From UBA7985 sp038141425 (GTDB lineage Bacteria; Pseudomonadota; Alphaproteobacteria; UBA7985): a DNA stretch of 64,000 bases. The notes under the pieces are model-generated. The model saw nothing but the letters and a program-made list of their open reading frames with translations. It ran no database searches and was not told the DNA's origin. Position numbers and translations under genes: made by a program. The number at the start of each line of letters is the position of its first letter. Position 1 is the stretch's first letter. This document shows positions 31,259 to 41,263 of this stretch, in pieces. The stretch covers positions 620,001 through 684,000 of the forward strand of contig JAYQIC010000001.1 of assembly GCA_038141425.1 (NCBI GenBank), in the 5' to 3' direction.

Positions 31259-32182
31259 ACGGCGCTGCAACCGCAGGGCCGCTGTTCGATACGGTTGTCA
31301 TCATCGGCGTCGGGCTGATCGGCTCCTCGCTGGCGCTGAACATCCGGGAGCAAGGATTGGCCCGGCGCGTTGTCGGTGTGTCCCGCTCGGCGGAAAACCG
31401 CGCCAAGATCCTCGAACTCGGGCTGGCTGACAGCGTCACCGACGACGCAGCCGAGGCCGTGGTCGGGGCAGATTGCGTGCTGCTTTGCACCGCCGTAGGG
31501 GCCTATGCCTCGCTGGCCGAGCAGATCGGGCCGCATCTCTCGGCGGGCTGCATCGTCTCCGACGTCGGCTCCACCAAGGGTTCGGTGATCGCCGATATCA
31601 AGCCGCACATGCCCGAGGGCGTGCACTTTCGTTCCGGCCCACCCCATTGCCGGTACCGAGCAATCGGGGCCAGCGGCGGGCTTTGCGTCGCTGTACAAGG
31701 ATCGCTGGGTGATCCTCACCCCCCTGCCCGGTGGCGCACGCGAGCCGGTCGAGCGCATCGCGGCGCTGTGGCGGGCCTGCGGCGCCATGATCGACGAGAG
31801 GGATGCCCTGCACCACGACCGGGTGCTGGCCATGACCTCGCACCTGCCGCACCTGATCGCCTACACCATCGTGGATACCGCGACCCAGCTCGAGGACGAC
31901 CTCAAGTCCGAGGTGATCAAGTTCTCCGCCTCGGGTTTCCGGGATTTCACCCGGATTGCCGGGTCCGACCCGACCATGTGGCGCGACGTGTTCCTGAACA
32001 ACCGCGAGGTTGTGCTCGATCTGCTGCAGCGGTTTCAGGAAGACCTGGTCAACATGCAGCGGGCGATCCGGCGCGGGGACGGCGACTTCCTGTTCGACCG
32101 CTTTACCGAGACCCGCGACATCCGCAGCTCCATTGTTGAGGCGCGGCAGGCGGGGCAGTTCATCCCGACCGAGGGCGAATAG
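31255..32182 (+). CDS. tyrC: Prephenate/arogenate dehydrogenase, one frameshift
   Basis: NAD(P)-dependent step of tyrosine synthesis. Rossmann motif VVIIGVGLIGSSLALNI, SDVGSTKGSV, catalytic-region AHPIAGTEQSGPAAGF and the C-terminal HLPHLIAYTIVDTA dimerisation helices. The frame breaks near 31628, where one T is extra in TTT; removing it gives continuous VHFVPAHPIAGTEQ. Intended length is about 309 residues. Overlaps hisC. Confidence 0.92.
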
Positions 32183-32205
32183 CGCCAGCTCTGTTTTCTG
32201 GCGCT
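32181..32205. terminator. Hairpin between convergent tyrC and DUF2125 genes
   Basis: AGCGCCAG (32181-32188) and CTGGCGCT (32198-32205) form a perfect 8-bp stem with a T-rich 9-base loop. It overlaps both stop codons and could end transcription from either side. No long T-run follows. Confidence 0.55.
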
Positions 32206-33353
32206 CAGCCGTCCTGCTCATCCTCGAAACTGTACGACCGCCCGATGGCGCAGAGCTCGGCTTGGGTAAAGGGGTAGGACGGTATCGGGCAGCGCAATCG
32301 CCGGGATCGGGTCTGACGACACGTCGAGGCGGCCATCCCCGATGTAGAAGGTCGGCGGCACGATCATCGACGGCAGCGGTACATAGGACACCCCGGCCCG
32401 AAGCTGCGGACAGACCTGCACCATCACCCGGCCATCGGGTCCGAACATCAGCCGGCCCGAGGCCCGGCCCTGCCACTGTCCCTGCTTGCCGTCGAGCACT
32501 TCGAGCAACACGTTGCCGCCGCGCGCGACGAAGAAGCGATGCCGGTAACTGGTCCCCAGCAGCGGGAACACCGGGTCGATGGTCGCCCGCAGGCGCAGGT
32601 GATCCACGGGCCGGTCCAGACCGATCCCCAGCGCGTTGAAGGTAGCATCGGCGCGGGGAAGGTTGCCAGCAGCTGCTGGTACAGCCCCTGAACCCGCGGA
32701 TGGTCGGAGGGGGCGAGGTCGAAAAGGTCGGCGCTGACGCTGGCGGGCGCGAACTGGCCCGGCGCATCGAGATCGGCGGCAACACGGCCCAGATCGACCA
32801 CGTCATGGTCATTGACGCGGACCAACACAGCCTCACCCCGCGCACTGATACGCGACAGACGACCCGTGCGCTCGGACCACAGCGGCTGCACCCCGACACG
32901 GACCTCGCCACGGGCGAGCGACAGGGTCATCGGCGGTTGCAACGGGAGGGAGACCAGATGACTGCCGCTGAAATCCACCCGCGCGGTGAAGGGCTGAAAC
33001 AGCTGCCACGACAGGGTGACATCGTCTCCGGCGGACCACCCCAGATCCGGGTGATCCAGCGCCGCACCTGAGAGCCTTACGCGGTAGCCAAAGGGGAAAC
33101 CACCAAGGCCAAAGTCGGCAATCCGCAGACCGGGGATCGCTGAGCCACCGCGACCATCAGCCATGGCGCCAGTGCCTTCGCTCTCATCGAGTTCTTCGGC
33201 GAGTAAATCATCGACCAGCGATGTCGGCTCGTCGGCGATCAGGGCCGAAACCTGCGTCCGGATCAGGCCGTAGCCGATCAGCCAGAGAACCGACCAGATC
33301 ACCGCCAGCGCGAGCAGCACAAAGACCAACAGCCGCCAGAATCTCATGGTCAT
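32205..33353 (-). CDS. DUF2125 family envelope protein, two frameshifts
   Basis: Start ATG 33353 (MTMRFWRLLVFVLLALAVIW), an N-terminal membrane anchor. The body has long beta-strand-like repeats (FGYRVRLSGAALDHPDLGW, FTARVDFSGSHLVSLPLQPP) typical of DUF2125, an alphaproteobacterial family of unknown function. Frame changes near 32635 and 32276 are needed; the natural end is PFTQAELCAIGRSYSFEDEQ with TGA at 32205. Intended length is about 382 residues. It converges on tyrC. Confidence 0.8.
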
Positions 33354-33385
33354 CCCTTCACAAATCCCCGCCGTTATGCGCATCA

Positions 33386-34045
33386 ATGATGGCAGGAGAA
33401 AGCTCAATTTCCAAGGCCAGCGCAGACGTGATCCCTTTCGATCCCTTGCGGGGACCAACCCCGGCGGGAACCGCCATTCCACGGGTCATCGACCGGCCCG
33501 ACCACGATTTCTGGGTCTTCGGCTATGGCTCGCTGATCTGGAACCCCGGCTTCGACACGGTGGAGAGCCGGGCGGTGCGTCTGCACGGCTACCACCGCCG
33601 GTTCTGCGTCCGCTCCGTGGTCTATCGCGGCACCCCGGCCGACCCGGGTCTGGTGATGGGGCTGCGCCCGGGCGGGCAGGTCGCGGGGGTCGCCCACCGG
33701 GTGCGCGCGTCCGATGCCGACGCGGTGCTGACCTATCTCGAAGACCGGGAATTGCGCCACGAAGGCTACCTGCCGCGCTGGCTCAGGCTGCACCCGGCCG
33801 GAGACAACGGCAGCAGCGGTGACGCGATCGAAGCGCTGACCTTCGTCGTGCCCAACGGCTCGCACTCGCTGGTTGAACTGAGCGATGAAGCCATCGCGGG
33901 GGTTCTGGCGCGGTGTAGTGGGGAGAACGGCAGCAACGCCGACTATCTGTTCAACCTCAACGCCGGGCTTAAAGCGGTCGGGGTCAACCCTGAGCAGCTG
34001 GTCGCGCTCGAATGCCGCGTGCGTGCGCTCATGGACGGCGGCTGA
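33386..34045 (+). CDS. ChaC-like gamma-glutamylcyclotransferase
   Basis: 219 residues from ATG 33386. The nucleotide-like YGSL motif (FWVFGYGSLIWNPGFD), FCVRSVVYRGTPADPG and the catalytic Glu in YLEDRELRHEGYLPRW identify the ChaC branch, which degrades glutathione to 5-oxoproline and Cys-Gly. Divergent from DUF2125 with 32 bases between starts, and its end overlaps the convergent TlpA-like gene by 17 bases. Confidence 0.88.
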   Translation: MMAGESSISKASADVIPFDPLRGPTPAGTAIPRVIDRPDHDFWVFGYGSLIWNPGFDTVESRAVRLHGYHRRFCVRSVVYRGTPADPGLVMGLRPGGQVAGVAHRVRASDADAVLTYLEDRELRHEGYLPRWLRLHPAGDNGSSGDAIEALTFVVPNGSHSLVELSDEAIAGVLARCSGENGSNADYLFNLNAGLKAVGVNPEQLVALECRVRALMDGG

Positions 34046-34649
34046 GCGGCATTCCGGACGACGGAGCCAATGGGCTTTCCGCGCTATTCGGCGCGTCGAG
34101 TAGGCCGTTGAAGTAGGCCAACGCGGCTTCACCAGCCCAGTCGGTATCACCGACAAACCAGCTGACCACCGCACCCTCGGCGTTGAGAATGGCGGTATAG
34201 GGCACCCCGCGCGCGCCCAGCGTGTCGCTGCTGAACGACCGGAACAGCGCGCCGCCGTCATCCAGCCCGACTTCGAGGGCGTCGCCCCAACCCTGCTGCT
34301 GCCAGAAGCCTCCGATCTGCTCGAAGGAACGATCGAGCGACGCTGCGACGACCCGCAGCCCCCGTTCACTCAGCGCTTCGTCCAGCGCGATCAGCGTCGG
34401 CAGTTCGGCGACGCAGGGCGCGCACCACGTCGCCCAGAAATTCAGCACCGTGACCGGCGCGCCCGAAAGGGGAACGGCAGACCCGGCCGCGTTCAGCAGC
34501 CCGGGGTTGTCTTCGCGCATCATCGGCTCGGGCAGGATCTCCAAGCCGTCGAAGCCCTCGGCCTCGCGGGCGCGGGCGCAGCGCCAAAGGCTGAGTGCAC
34601 CAAAGCCGACCGCGACGCAGCACAAAAACAGCTTTTTCGGGTCAGGCAT
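34029..34649 (-). CDS. TlpA-like thiol-disulfide oxidoreductase (WCAPC)
   Basis: 206 residues, intact. N-terminal hydrophobic segment (LFLCCVAVGFGALSLW) for membrane anchoring or export, then a thioredoxin fold with active site NFWATWCAPCVAELPTLIAL and cis-Pro loop GVPYTAILNAEG. Likely acts in the periplasm, for example in cytochrome c maturation or Cys reduction. It is the last of three adjacent thioredoxin-fold genes on the minus strand; its ATG overlaps the stop of the upstream one. Confidence 0.9.
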   Translation of the reverse strand: MPDPKKLFLCCVAVGFGALSLWRCARAREAEGFDGLEILPEPMMREDNPGLLNAAGSAVPLSGAPVTVLNFWATWCAPCVAELPTLIALDEALSERGLRVVAASLDRSFEQIGGFWQQQGWGDALEVGLDDGGALFRSFSSDTLGARGVPYTAILNAEGAVVSWFVGDTDWAGEAALAYFNGLLDAPNSAESPLAPSSGMPLSRRP

Positions 34650-35330
34650 TGTCGATGATCCACTTCAGCAATTCGACGCCCTCTGGCTTCTCCCACCCCG
34701 GCGCGCCAGAGTAGGCAGAGATGTAATTGCCCTGAGGGTCGACCAGCACCGTCGTCGGGGTGGAGCGAACCCCGTAGTAGGGATGCGCCGGCGCGATCTG
34801 GCTGAAGGCAAGGTGGTCCCTGTCCTGCAGGATGTCGAGGTTCCGGATCTGATGCCGGGCGTAGAACCGCTCGATGTCGCTCAGGCTGTCTTCCTTGAGC
34901 GCGATGGCGATGAGGCGGAATTTCGGCCCCTGAAGCTGCGGGCCAGCGCGTCCAGCGCCGGCACTTCGTAGGCACAGGCCGGCAGCGGGTGCGCCAGAAC
35001 TGGATCATCGTCACCGCGCCGCCATAGTCGCTGATATTCCGGGCTGTGCCTGTTGGTGTCGTACCACTCGACGGGAAAGGTATAGCCCTGCGCCTCGACG
35101 CTCACCGGTACCGGCTGACCCGGTTGAAACTGCATGTAGTAGGGGGACGCGAACTTCCCGGCCAGCGGCGGCGATCCCGCGCCCTGTTGCTGGGCCAGCG
35201 CCAGCCCCGGGGCGGTCAGCCAGCGCCCGCCCCCAACGCACCCAGCCCCAGCGCACCCAGCCCCAGCGTAGCAGCGCGCGTGAGCAGGCGGCGGCGGTTT
35301 AAACGAGGAGCGTCGGTCAGCGGGGTTCAT
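34642..35330 (-). CDS. TlpA-like redoxin (CRPC), several frameshifts
   Basis: ATG at 35330 (MNPADRRS). In a shifted frame the leader reads NRRRLLTRAATLGLGALGLG, a Tat-type twin-arginine signal, so two compensating shifts surround the leader. Then PYYMQFQPGQPVPVSVEAQG, active site FWRTRCRPCAYEVPALDALA and cis-Pro STPTTVLVDPQG, ending VELLKWIIDNA at 34642. A further shift lies near 34925-35010. It is a paralogue of the next gene upstream and overlaps the downstream TlpA start. Confidence 0.78.
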
Positions 35331-35358
35331 GGCGAATGCTCTGTTTGCAGTCATGGGA

Positions 35359-36018
35359 TCAGGCCTGGCTTATGTAGTGGTTCAGCAGGTCGCGTCCAGC
35401 CGGTTGCTCCCACCCTGCAACACCGACGTAGGCGCCCAGTACCTGCCCATCAGCACCAATCAGCATGGTGGTCGGGGTGGCCTTGGCCTGAAACCGGGGA
35501 TGCTTTGGCGCGAGAATATCGAAGACGAACGACGTGGTGTCGCGGAAAATCTCAAGGTGACGGATGTTCTTGCGTGCGTAGAACCGATCAATGTCGGCGA
35601 GGCTGTCTTCGGACAGGGCGATGGGCAGCAGCTCGAACTTCGCGCCCTCCATCTCACCGGCGAGGCGGTCGAGCGCGGGGACTTCTTCCTGACAGCCGTG
35701 GCAGCGGGTCCGCCAGAACTGGACCAGCGTGACCTTGCCCCGGTAGGCAGAGAGGAAGGTTTCACCGCCGTCACGGTCGTAGAACGCCAGCGGCTGCACC
35801 AGCCCACTCTGCAGCCGAACGCGGTCCGGCGCCATCAGCCCCGGCGGCGCCGTCAGGTAGTCACCCCCGGGCGCAAACTGGCCCGTTCGTGGCGGCTGAG
35901 CCTGCGCCCAAGCCGCATTCAGCGGCGAAAGGCTGCCCAGAGCGACGCCCAGACCCGCTGCCCCCATATGCCTAAGGAGGTTGCGGCGGTGCAGCGAAGC
36001 GCTATAGCTGTTGGTCAT
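35359..36018 (-). CDS. TlpA-like redoxin with twin-arginine signal (CHGC)
   Basis: 219 residues, intact, from ATG 36018 (MTNSYSASLHRRNLLRHMGA). HRRNLL plus a hydrophobic stretch ending AWAQA looks like a Tat signal. The mature part has FWRTRCHGCQEEVPALDRLA as the active site and ATPTTMLIGADGQVLGAYVG as the cis-Pro loop. Tat export suggests folding before transport. It starts head-to-head with argH with the start codons overlapping, if the argH start at 36017 is correct. Confidence 0.88.
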   Translation of the reverse strand: MTNSYSASLHRRNLLRHMGAAGLGVALGSLSPLNAAWAQAQPPRTGQFAPGGDYLTAPPGLMAPDRVRLQSGLVQPLAFYDRDGGETFLSAYRGKVTLVQFWRTRCHGCQEEVPALDRLAGEMEGAKFELLPIALSEDSLADIDRFYARKNIRHLEIFRDTTSFVFDILAPKHPRFQAKATPTTMLIGADGQVLGAYVGVAGWEQPAGRDLLNHYISQA

Positions 36019-37446
36019 GCAGATTTGTCCAAACCATAGTGTTTCCACGGGCTTGCGGGCCGCCGACGACGGCACCAACAGCATGTGGGGCGGTCGCTTC
36101 ACCAGCGGACCCGACGCGGTGATGGAGGCGATCAACGCCTCGATCGACGTCGACCAGCGCATGGCGAAGCAGGATATCGACGGCTCGCGCGCCCATGCCC
36201 GGATGCTGGCACAGCAGGGGATCATCTCGGAAGCGGACGCGGCAGCCATCGACGACGGCCTCGCCACGGTATCCGAAGAGATCGCTCAAGGTCTTCTCAC
36301 ATTCCGGCGAGAGCTCGAAGACATCCATATGAACGTCGAGGCTCGGCTGAAGGAAATCGTCGGCGAACCTGCCGGCCGACTACACACCGGGCGCTCGCGC
36401 AATGATCAGGTCGCGACCGATTTCCGGCTCTGGGTCGGGATTCCATCGACCGCGTGGACGCAGGCCTTGCGGCGCTGATCGGTGGTCTGCTCGACCGGGC
36501 CGAGCAAGAAGCCGACACCATCCTGCCTGGCTTTACGCACCTACAGCCTGCTCAACCGGTCACGCTCGGCCACCATCTGCTGGCCTTCGTTGAGATGTTC
36601 AGCCGGGACCGGGGCCGTTTTGCCGACGCGCGCAGGCGCCTGAACGAAAGCCCGCTGGGCGCGGCGGCGCTGGCCGGGACACCCTACCCGCTGGACCGGG
36701 ACATGACGGCGCAGGCGCTGGGCTTCGACGGCCCCACGCGCAACTCGCTGGATTCCGTCTCGGCGCGCGACTTCGCGCTGGAATACCTCGCGGCGGCATC
36801 GATCCTTGCCACCCACCTGTCGCGCATGGCCGAGGAAATGGTGGTCTGGTCGTCGGCGGCTTTCGGCTTCATCAGTTTCAGCGATGCCTGGTCGACCGGC
36901 TCGTCGATCATGCCGCAAAAGCGCAACCCGGACGCGGCCGAGCTGCTGCGCGCCAAGGTCGGGCGGATTTTCGGGGCCTTCACCAGCCTGCTGCTGACCA
37001 TGAAGGGCCTGCCGCTGGCCTACTCCAAAGACATGCAGGAAGACAAAGAAGTGACCTTCCTCGCCGCTGACGCGATCGAGCTGTCGCTCGCCGCTGCTGT
37101 CGGGCTTGTCGCCGATTTCCAGCCCGACCGCGATGCGATGCGCGCGGCCTGCCTCAAGGGGCACCTGACCGCGACCGATCTGGCCGACTGGCTGGTGCGG
37201 GCGCTGGGCCTGCCCTTCCGGGATGCGCACCACGTCACCGGGACGCTGGTTGCGCTGGCCGATGAGAAGGGCGCGCGCCTCGATGAGCTGACGCTTGAGG
37301 ATCTGCAGTCGGTCCACGCCAGCATCACCGCAGACGTGTTCGACGTGCTGAGCGTGGAAGCCTCGGTCGCGTCCCGGCAGTCCTTCGGCGGCACCGCGCC
37401 TGACCGGGTGCGCGAGGCCATCGCCGCCGCGCGGTCGCAGCTGTGA
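36017..37446 (+). CDS. argH: Argininosuccinate lyase, one frameshift
   Basis: Last step of arginine synthesis. MWGGRFTSGPDAVMEAINAS, TGRSRNDQVATDFRLW, THLQPAQPVTLGHHLL and the lyase signature GSSIMPQKRNPDAAELLRAK are present. The frame breaks near 36441, where one extra G gives RLWVGDSIDRVDAGL. The upstream start at 36017 overlaps the divergent TlpA start; an in-frame ATG at 36083 (MWGGRF) is an alternative that would leave room for a promoter. Intended length is about 477 residues with the long start. Confidence 0.94.
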
Positions 37447-37591
37447 CGCGGCCGCTGCGCGGCTGCTGCTCGCCACCGCTCTGCTCTCCTGCGCGGTGCT
37501 GACGGCCTGCGGGCGCAAGGGCGACCCGCGCCCGGTGACGCTGGCGACTGTGACGGTCTTGCGGCGACCGCACCACCAACTGCCCTACTGA
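37443..37591 (+). CDS. Small LptM/YifL-like lipoprotein, frameshifted
   Basis: Between argH and lysA, where many proteobacteria have a tiny lipoprotein. A GTG at 37443 overlaps the argH stop. After one frame change near 37460 the product reads LLLATALLSCAVLTACGRKG, a signal with lipobox TAC and the hallmark CGRKGDP, and it ends PHHQLPY at 37591. Intended size is about 49 residues. E. coli LptM helps mature the LPS translocon; function here is by analogy. Confidence 0.55.
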
Positions 37592-37625
37592 ACCCCTTTT
37601 CCCAGACCGAGATGACGCTGAGCTG

Positions 37626-38927
37626 ATGTCTGCTGCTTCCCCTGAAACCGCGCCTGCGCCCCGCCCTTTCGGCCCGCTGAGCTACGGCTCTGACGGCGCG
37701 CTGCAGCTGTCCGGCGTGGCGCTGGCGCCGCTGGCCGCGCAATACGGCTCGCCGCTGTACGTCTATTCCGGCGCCCATATCAGCGCGCAGATCCAGCGCC
37801 TGCAGACCGCCTTCGCCGCCCTCGACCCGCTGATCTGCTACGCGGTCAAGGCCAACATGAACACCCACGTCATCGCCCACGTCGCCCGCCATGGGGTCGG
37901 CGCCGACGTCGTCTCCGCCGGTGAGCTCAAGCGCGCGCTGGCCGGGGGCGTGGCGCCGGAGAAGATCGTTTTTGCCGGGGTCGCCAAGCAGCCGGCCGAG
38001 CTGGAGGCCGGGCTGGCCGCCGGGATCCTGCAGTTCAACGTCGAGAGCTGGGCCGAGTTGGAAGCCCTCAATGCCGCCGCCGGTCGGCTGGGCAAGACTG
38101 CGCCCGTCGCCCTGCGGGTCAACCCGGATGTCGACGCGCAGACGCTGGCCAAGATCACCACCGGCACCCGCGGCAACAAATTCGGCCTGCCCTTCGACGA
38201 CATCCCGGCGCTGGTGCGCCAGATGGAGGCCCTGCCCCACGTGCGGCTGGAAGCGCTGGCCATGCACATCGGCAGCCAGTTGCTAAAGATCCAGCCCTTC
38301 GCCGACGCCTACCGGCGGCTGGCGGATCTGACTCGGCATCTGGCCAGCGAGCAGGGAACCGTGCTGCAGCGGCTGGATATGGGCGGCGGGCTGGGCATCC
38401 CCTACAGCCCCGACGATGGTGAAGGCCCGGACCCGGCAGATCTCGCTGCAGCGGCGGCGGAGCATCTGGGGCCGCTGGGCCTGCCGACGATCATGGAGCC
38501 CGGGCGCTTTCTGGTGGGCAACGCGGGGGTGATGATCGCCGACGTGGTCTATACCAAGGACAGCTACGATCACCGCTTCCTGCTGCTCAACGCGGGGATG
38601 AACGACCTGATGCGCCCGGCGCTCTACGACGCCTACCATCACGTGCTGCCGCTGGTGCAGTCCGACGCCGGACTGGTGCCGCAGGACCTCGCGGGGCCGA
38701 TCTGCGAGAGCACCGATGTCTTCGCCAAGCAACGGCCGCTGCCCCCACTGGCCGAGGGGGCGCAGCTGGCGTTCTGCACTGCGGGGGCTTACTGCGCGGT
38801 GCTGGCCAACCACTACAACGGTCGGGCCCTGCCCGCCGAAGTGCTGCTGGAATACGACGGCACGGCGCGGCTGATCCGCCCGGCGGTCAGCGACGAGGAC
38901 ATGATCGCACGCGAGCAGGCGCTGTAG
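37626..38927 (+). CDS. lysA: Diaminopimelate decarboxylase
   Basis: 433 residues, intact. PLP barrel enzyme converting meso-DAP to lysine. PLP lysine in PLICYAVKANMNTHV, HIGSQL, GGGLGIPY, EPGRFLVGNAGV and the C-terminal CESTDVF. It follows argH and the small lipoprotein in a common arrangement. Confidence 0.97.
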   Translation: MSAASPETAPAPRPFGPLSYGSDGALQLSGVALAPLAAQYGSPLYVYSGAHISAQIQRLQTAFAALDPLICYAVKANMNTHVIAHVARHGVGADVVSAGELKRALAGGVAPEKIVFAGVAKQPAELEAGLAAGILQFNVESWAELEALNAAAGRLGKTAPVALRVNPDVDAQTLAKITTGTRGNKFGLPFDDIPALVRQMEALPHVRLEALAMHIGSQLLKIQPFADAYRRLADLTRHLASEQGTVLQRLDMGGGLGIPYSPDDGEGPDPADLAAAAAEHLGPLGLPTIMEPGRFLVGNAGVMIADVVYTKDSYDHRFLLLNAGMNDLMRPALYDAYHHVLPLVQSDAGLVPQDLAGPICESTDVFAKQRPLPPLAEGAQLAFCTAGAYCAVLANHYNGRALPAEVLLEYDGTARLIRPAVSDEDMIAREQAL

Positions 38928-39008
38928 GCAGCCCGGGCGCTGTGCCGGTCGGGTCAGGTCTTTGAATGACGACCGGTGGGTCGTGAGGCAGATTGGTTGT
39001 CGCCCGGA

Positions 39009-39233
39009 CTAGTGCCCGCCGTCGGCCGGTGCATCGGGGTCGAGCACGAACACCTGCCCGCAATAGCCGCAGGTTACCGATCCCTCCTCCCCGATGGTGT
39101 AGAAGGTCCGGGGATGACCCAGCGCACCGCCGCCGCCATCGCAGGAGATCGTGCGGCTGGTCACCATCACGGCGCCCTCGCCGTGCGCGGCCTTGGACGC
39201 GGAATTTGCTGCGGAATTCGGGGCCTGGGCCAT
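39009..39233 (-). CDS. zf-CHCC zinc-finger domain protein
   Basis: 74 residues from ATG 39233 (MAQAPNSAANSASKAAHGEG). The C-terminal half has the Cys-His-Cys-Cys zinc site: SCDGGGGALGHPRTFYTIGE then VTCGYCGQVFVLDP. This is the bacterial relative of the mitochondrial complex I subunit NDUFS6 zinc finger, common in alphaproteobacteria. A longer in-frame start exists but the ATG chosen gives the usual size. Confidence 0.85.
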   Translation of the reverse strand: MAQAPNSAANSASKAAHGEGAVMVTSRTISCDGGGGALGHPRTFYTIGEEGSVTCGYCGQVFVLDPDAPADGGH

Positions 39234-39480
39234 GGTCAGACTGCCTGTATCAGGGGTTCTTGGGTCGGGTCGTATTGCGTTGGCCGTGCGGGCCATGAAC
39301 GGGCATGGGCGCGCGGCTGCAGGCTGTTTAGCGCAAACCCCGCCCGGCCGCCAAGCGCGGAATGCCGCCGCTGTGACGCTGGGCAATGCATGGCATGCGC
39401 AGCGAGGTTGTGGGCAAGCGCGATCAGGGGTGATATAGACTGGCGCAGAAGTCGGGCGATTGCAGCCCGCGTCGGCTCGC

Positions 39481-39557
<77 letters not shown>

Positions 39558-39680
39558 TTTTTCCTCATATAAAATCATATATTTCAGTGGCTTGCTGAAA
39601 CCGCGAGGCGCTCATCCCTACAGATGTCCCTACAGAAATTTCGGTTCATTGGCCCAACACCCCCGTGGATCTGGCAAAAC

Positions 39681-39807
39681 GCCGGATGGAGCAGTGGGAA
39701 GCGTGGCGCAGCACGTGGACGCCGTGGACTGGTTTTTGAAATAAGTTCACCGGGAACCACTGTGACCGCCAAAAACGACAATGGAAATGGGCGTCCGGCG
39801 TGTCCGG
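39681..39807 (+). repeat. Dispersed integrase-flank repeat, copy A
   Basis: Begins with a degenerate integrase C-terminal coding piece (MEQWEAWRS) and continues into a non-coding block containing ACGTGGACGCCGTGGA and CAAAAACGACAATGGAAATG. Related blocks are at 50828-50936 (same strand) and 53931-54039 (opposite strand, next to the intact integrase). Confidence 0.75.
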
Positions 39808-39821
39808 AAAGCGCAAGCAAA

Positions 39822-40029
39822 GGCCGTAGGTCGGTACCATGAAAGCCTGGGATCTAACTCCAGCTGATGTCTACTTTGTACGGGGTGAGGCTATCCTCTA
39901 ACGACGAGGAAGGATAAAACGGCAAACATTTGAACAACGCCGCTTGCTTCATCAAGCAGCAACATAATCAATCAAACAGATAAGCCAGATACTCCTCTAA
40001 TCAAACCCTCTCAACAGGCCCAAATACTC
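39822..40029 (+). mobile_element. IS3-family transposase 3' end and IS terminus, fragment
   Basis: The segment encodes the end of an IS3-type integrase-core transposase: KRQTFEQRRLLHQAAT followed by TAA, preceded by a degenerate copy of the RYHESLSNLTPDDVYFGRGE region. It continues to a terminus ending CCCAAATACTC. The same 208-210 bases occur in inverse orientation at 52131-52340. The 5' part of the IS is missing. Confidence 0.72.
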
Positions 40030-40099
40030 GGACAACGGACAGTGGCAGCCCTCACTGAGACCGGAGTATTGGTACAAACTAAACAGTGAAACTCAAGAC

Positions 40100-41263
40100 A
40101 TGAATTCGGCCTTTGAAGCAGAGCCTAATGACGATAGTGATATTGGCATCAAAGTGCACGGTTACTTGCATTCCAGCATTGGCTTAGGTCATGCAGCACG
40201 CAGTTATGTCAGGCCGCACAACTTTGCGACCGGCTGAATGTGAGTTGGAATCAATTTCACTGAAAGGCCGGGATCAGACCGACTATCGGCGAGAATTCCC
40301 CTCAAAATCAGCCGAGTATGATGCAGAGCTATCTGTCTTTGGTCTCGATAATGTCGATCGGTATCATGACCCGCATGCGGTAGACGGCTTCAGTTTACTT
40401 TGCCCATTCTGGGAGTTGTCCATCTGTTGATCAATCCATTCGGACGCTGCATCTGCACGATTCAATACGGGTGGCTAGCTCCTTCATCGAAACCGCGATT
40501 TAACCAGTTTCTTGATGAACGGCGTGCGCAGGCTCGCCCGCGCATTTGCGGATGCCCCTTGCAATCAAGGATCAGCCCCGTAACACCTATGCCAACAACG
40601 CTGGCGTATTCAGGATTTTGGTCTCCTTCGACGTAAATTCGTGGCTTTCTCGTAAAAACCCACTTCAAGCTATACGAGCGTTTCAGGTCGCCTTTCCAAA
40701 GGCCAAAGATACCGAACTGATCGTCAAGATTAATCCCCTAACGAGGATTTTCGTGCTCTCTCTAAGATCGTTTCTGCCCCCCATGAGGCAGGCGTACGGA
40801 AGAGCCAATTCAGCATTCATGTCCGAACTGAAGAGGCTCGCAGCGCGCGATAGTCGCTTAACGATCATCAACCGTAGCCTCACTCAGGGCGAGATGGATG
40901 CTCTGTTTTCTTCCATCAACACCTATCTCTCTTTGCATCGGTCTGAGGGTTTCGGGCTCGGCCTTGCTGAAGCCTTGGCGCGCCAGATCCCTGTTGTAGG
41001 CACGGATTATGGTGGCACAACGGATTTCCTGAACCATTCAACTGGATTTCCGTATCCTACGAACTTAAAGCGTTGAATTCTGGCGATTATGTTCGTATTC
41101 AGGCTGAAGGGGAAGGTCTGGAGCCGAACCGTCGATCGAGGATGCGGCTGCAGCCCACCGCGCAATTATGATGACTTCATTAGCGCAGTTGCGCGTGCTG
41201 AGACAGGGTCGCAGATTGATTAAATCCGAGTTCTCCTATCAGGCCCTGGCTGAGTCGCATTGA
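40100..41263 (+). pseudogene. Glycosyltransferase family 4-like gene, multiply frameshifted
   Basis: From ATG 40100 the frames read KVHGYLHSSIGLGHAARSYV, then QISLKGRDQTDYRREFPSKS, FDVNSWLSRKNPLQAIRAFQ, INTYLSLHRSEGFGLGLAEA and VVGTDYGGTTDFLNHSTGFP, ending ALAESH at 41263. HRSEGFGLG is the E-x7-E nucleotide-sugar region of GT4 enzymes. Four or more shifts are needed. The intended protein is about 385 residues. It probably transfers a sugar during surface polysaccharide synthesis. It may be decayed or damaged by consensus errors; the window cannot tell which. Confidence 0.65.
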
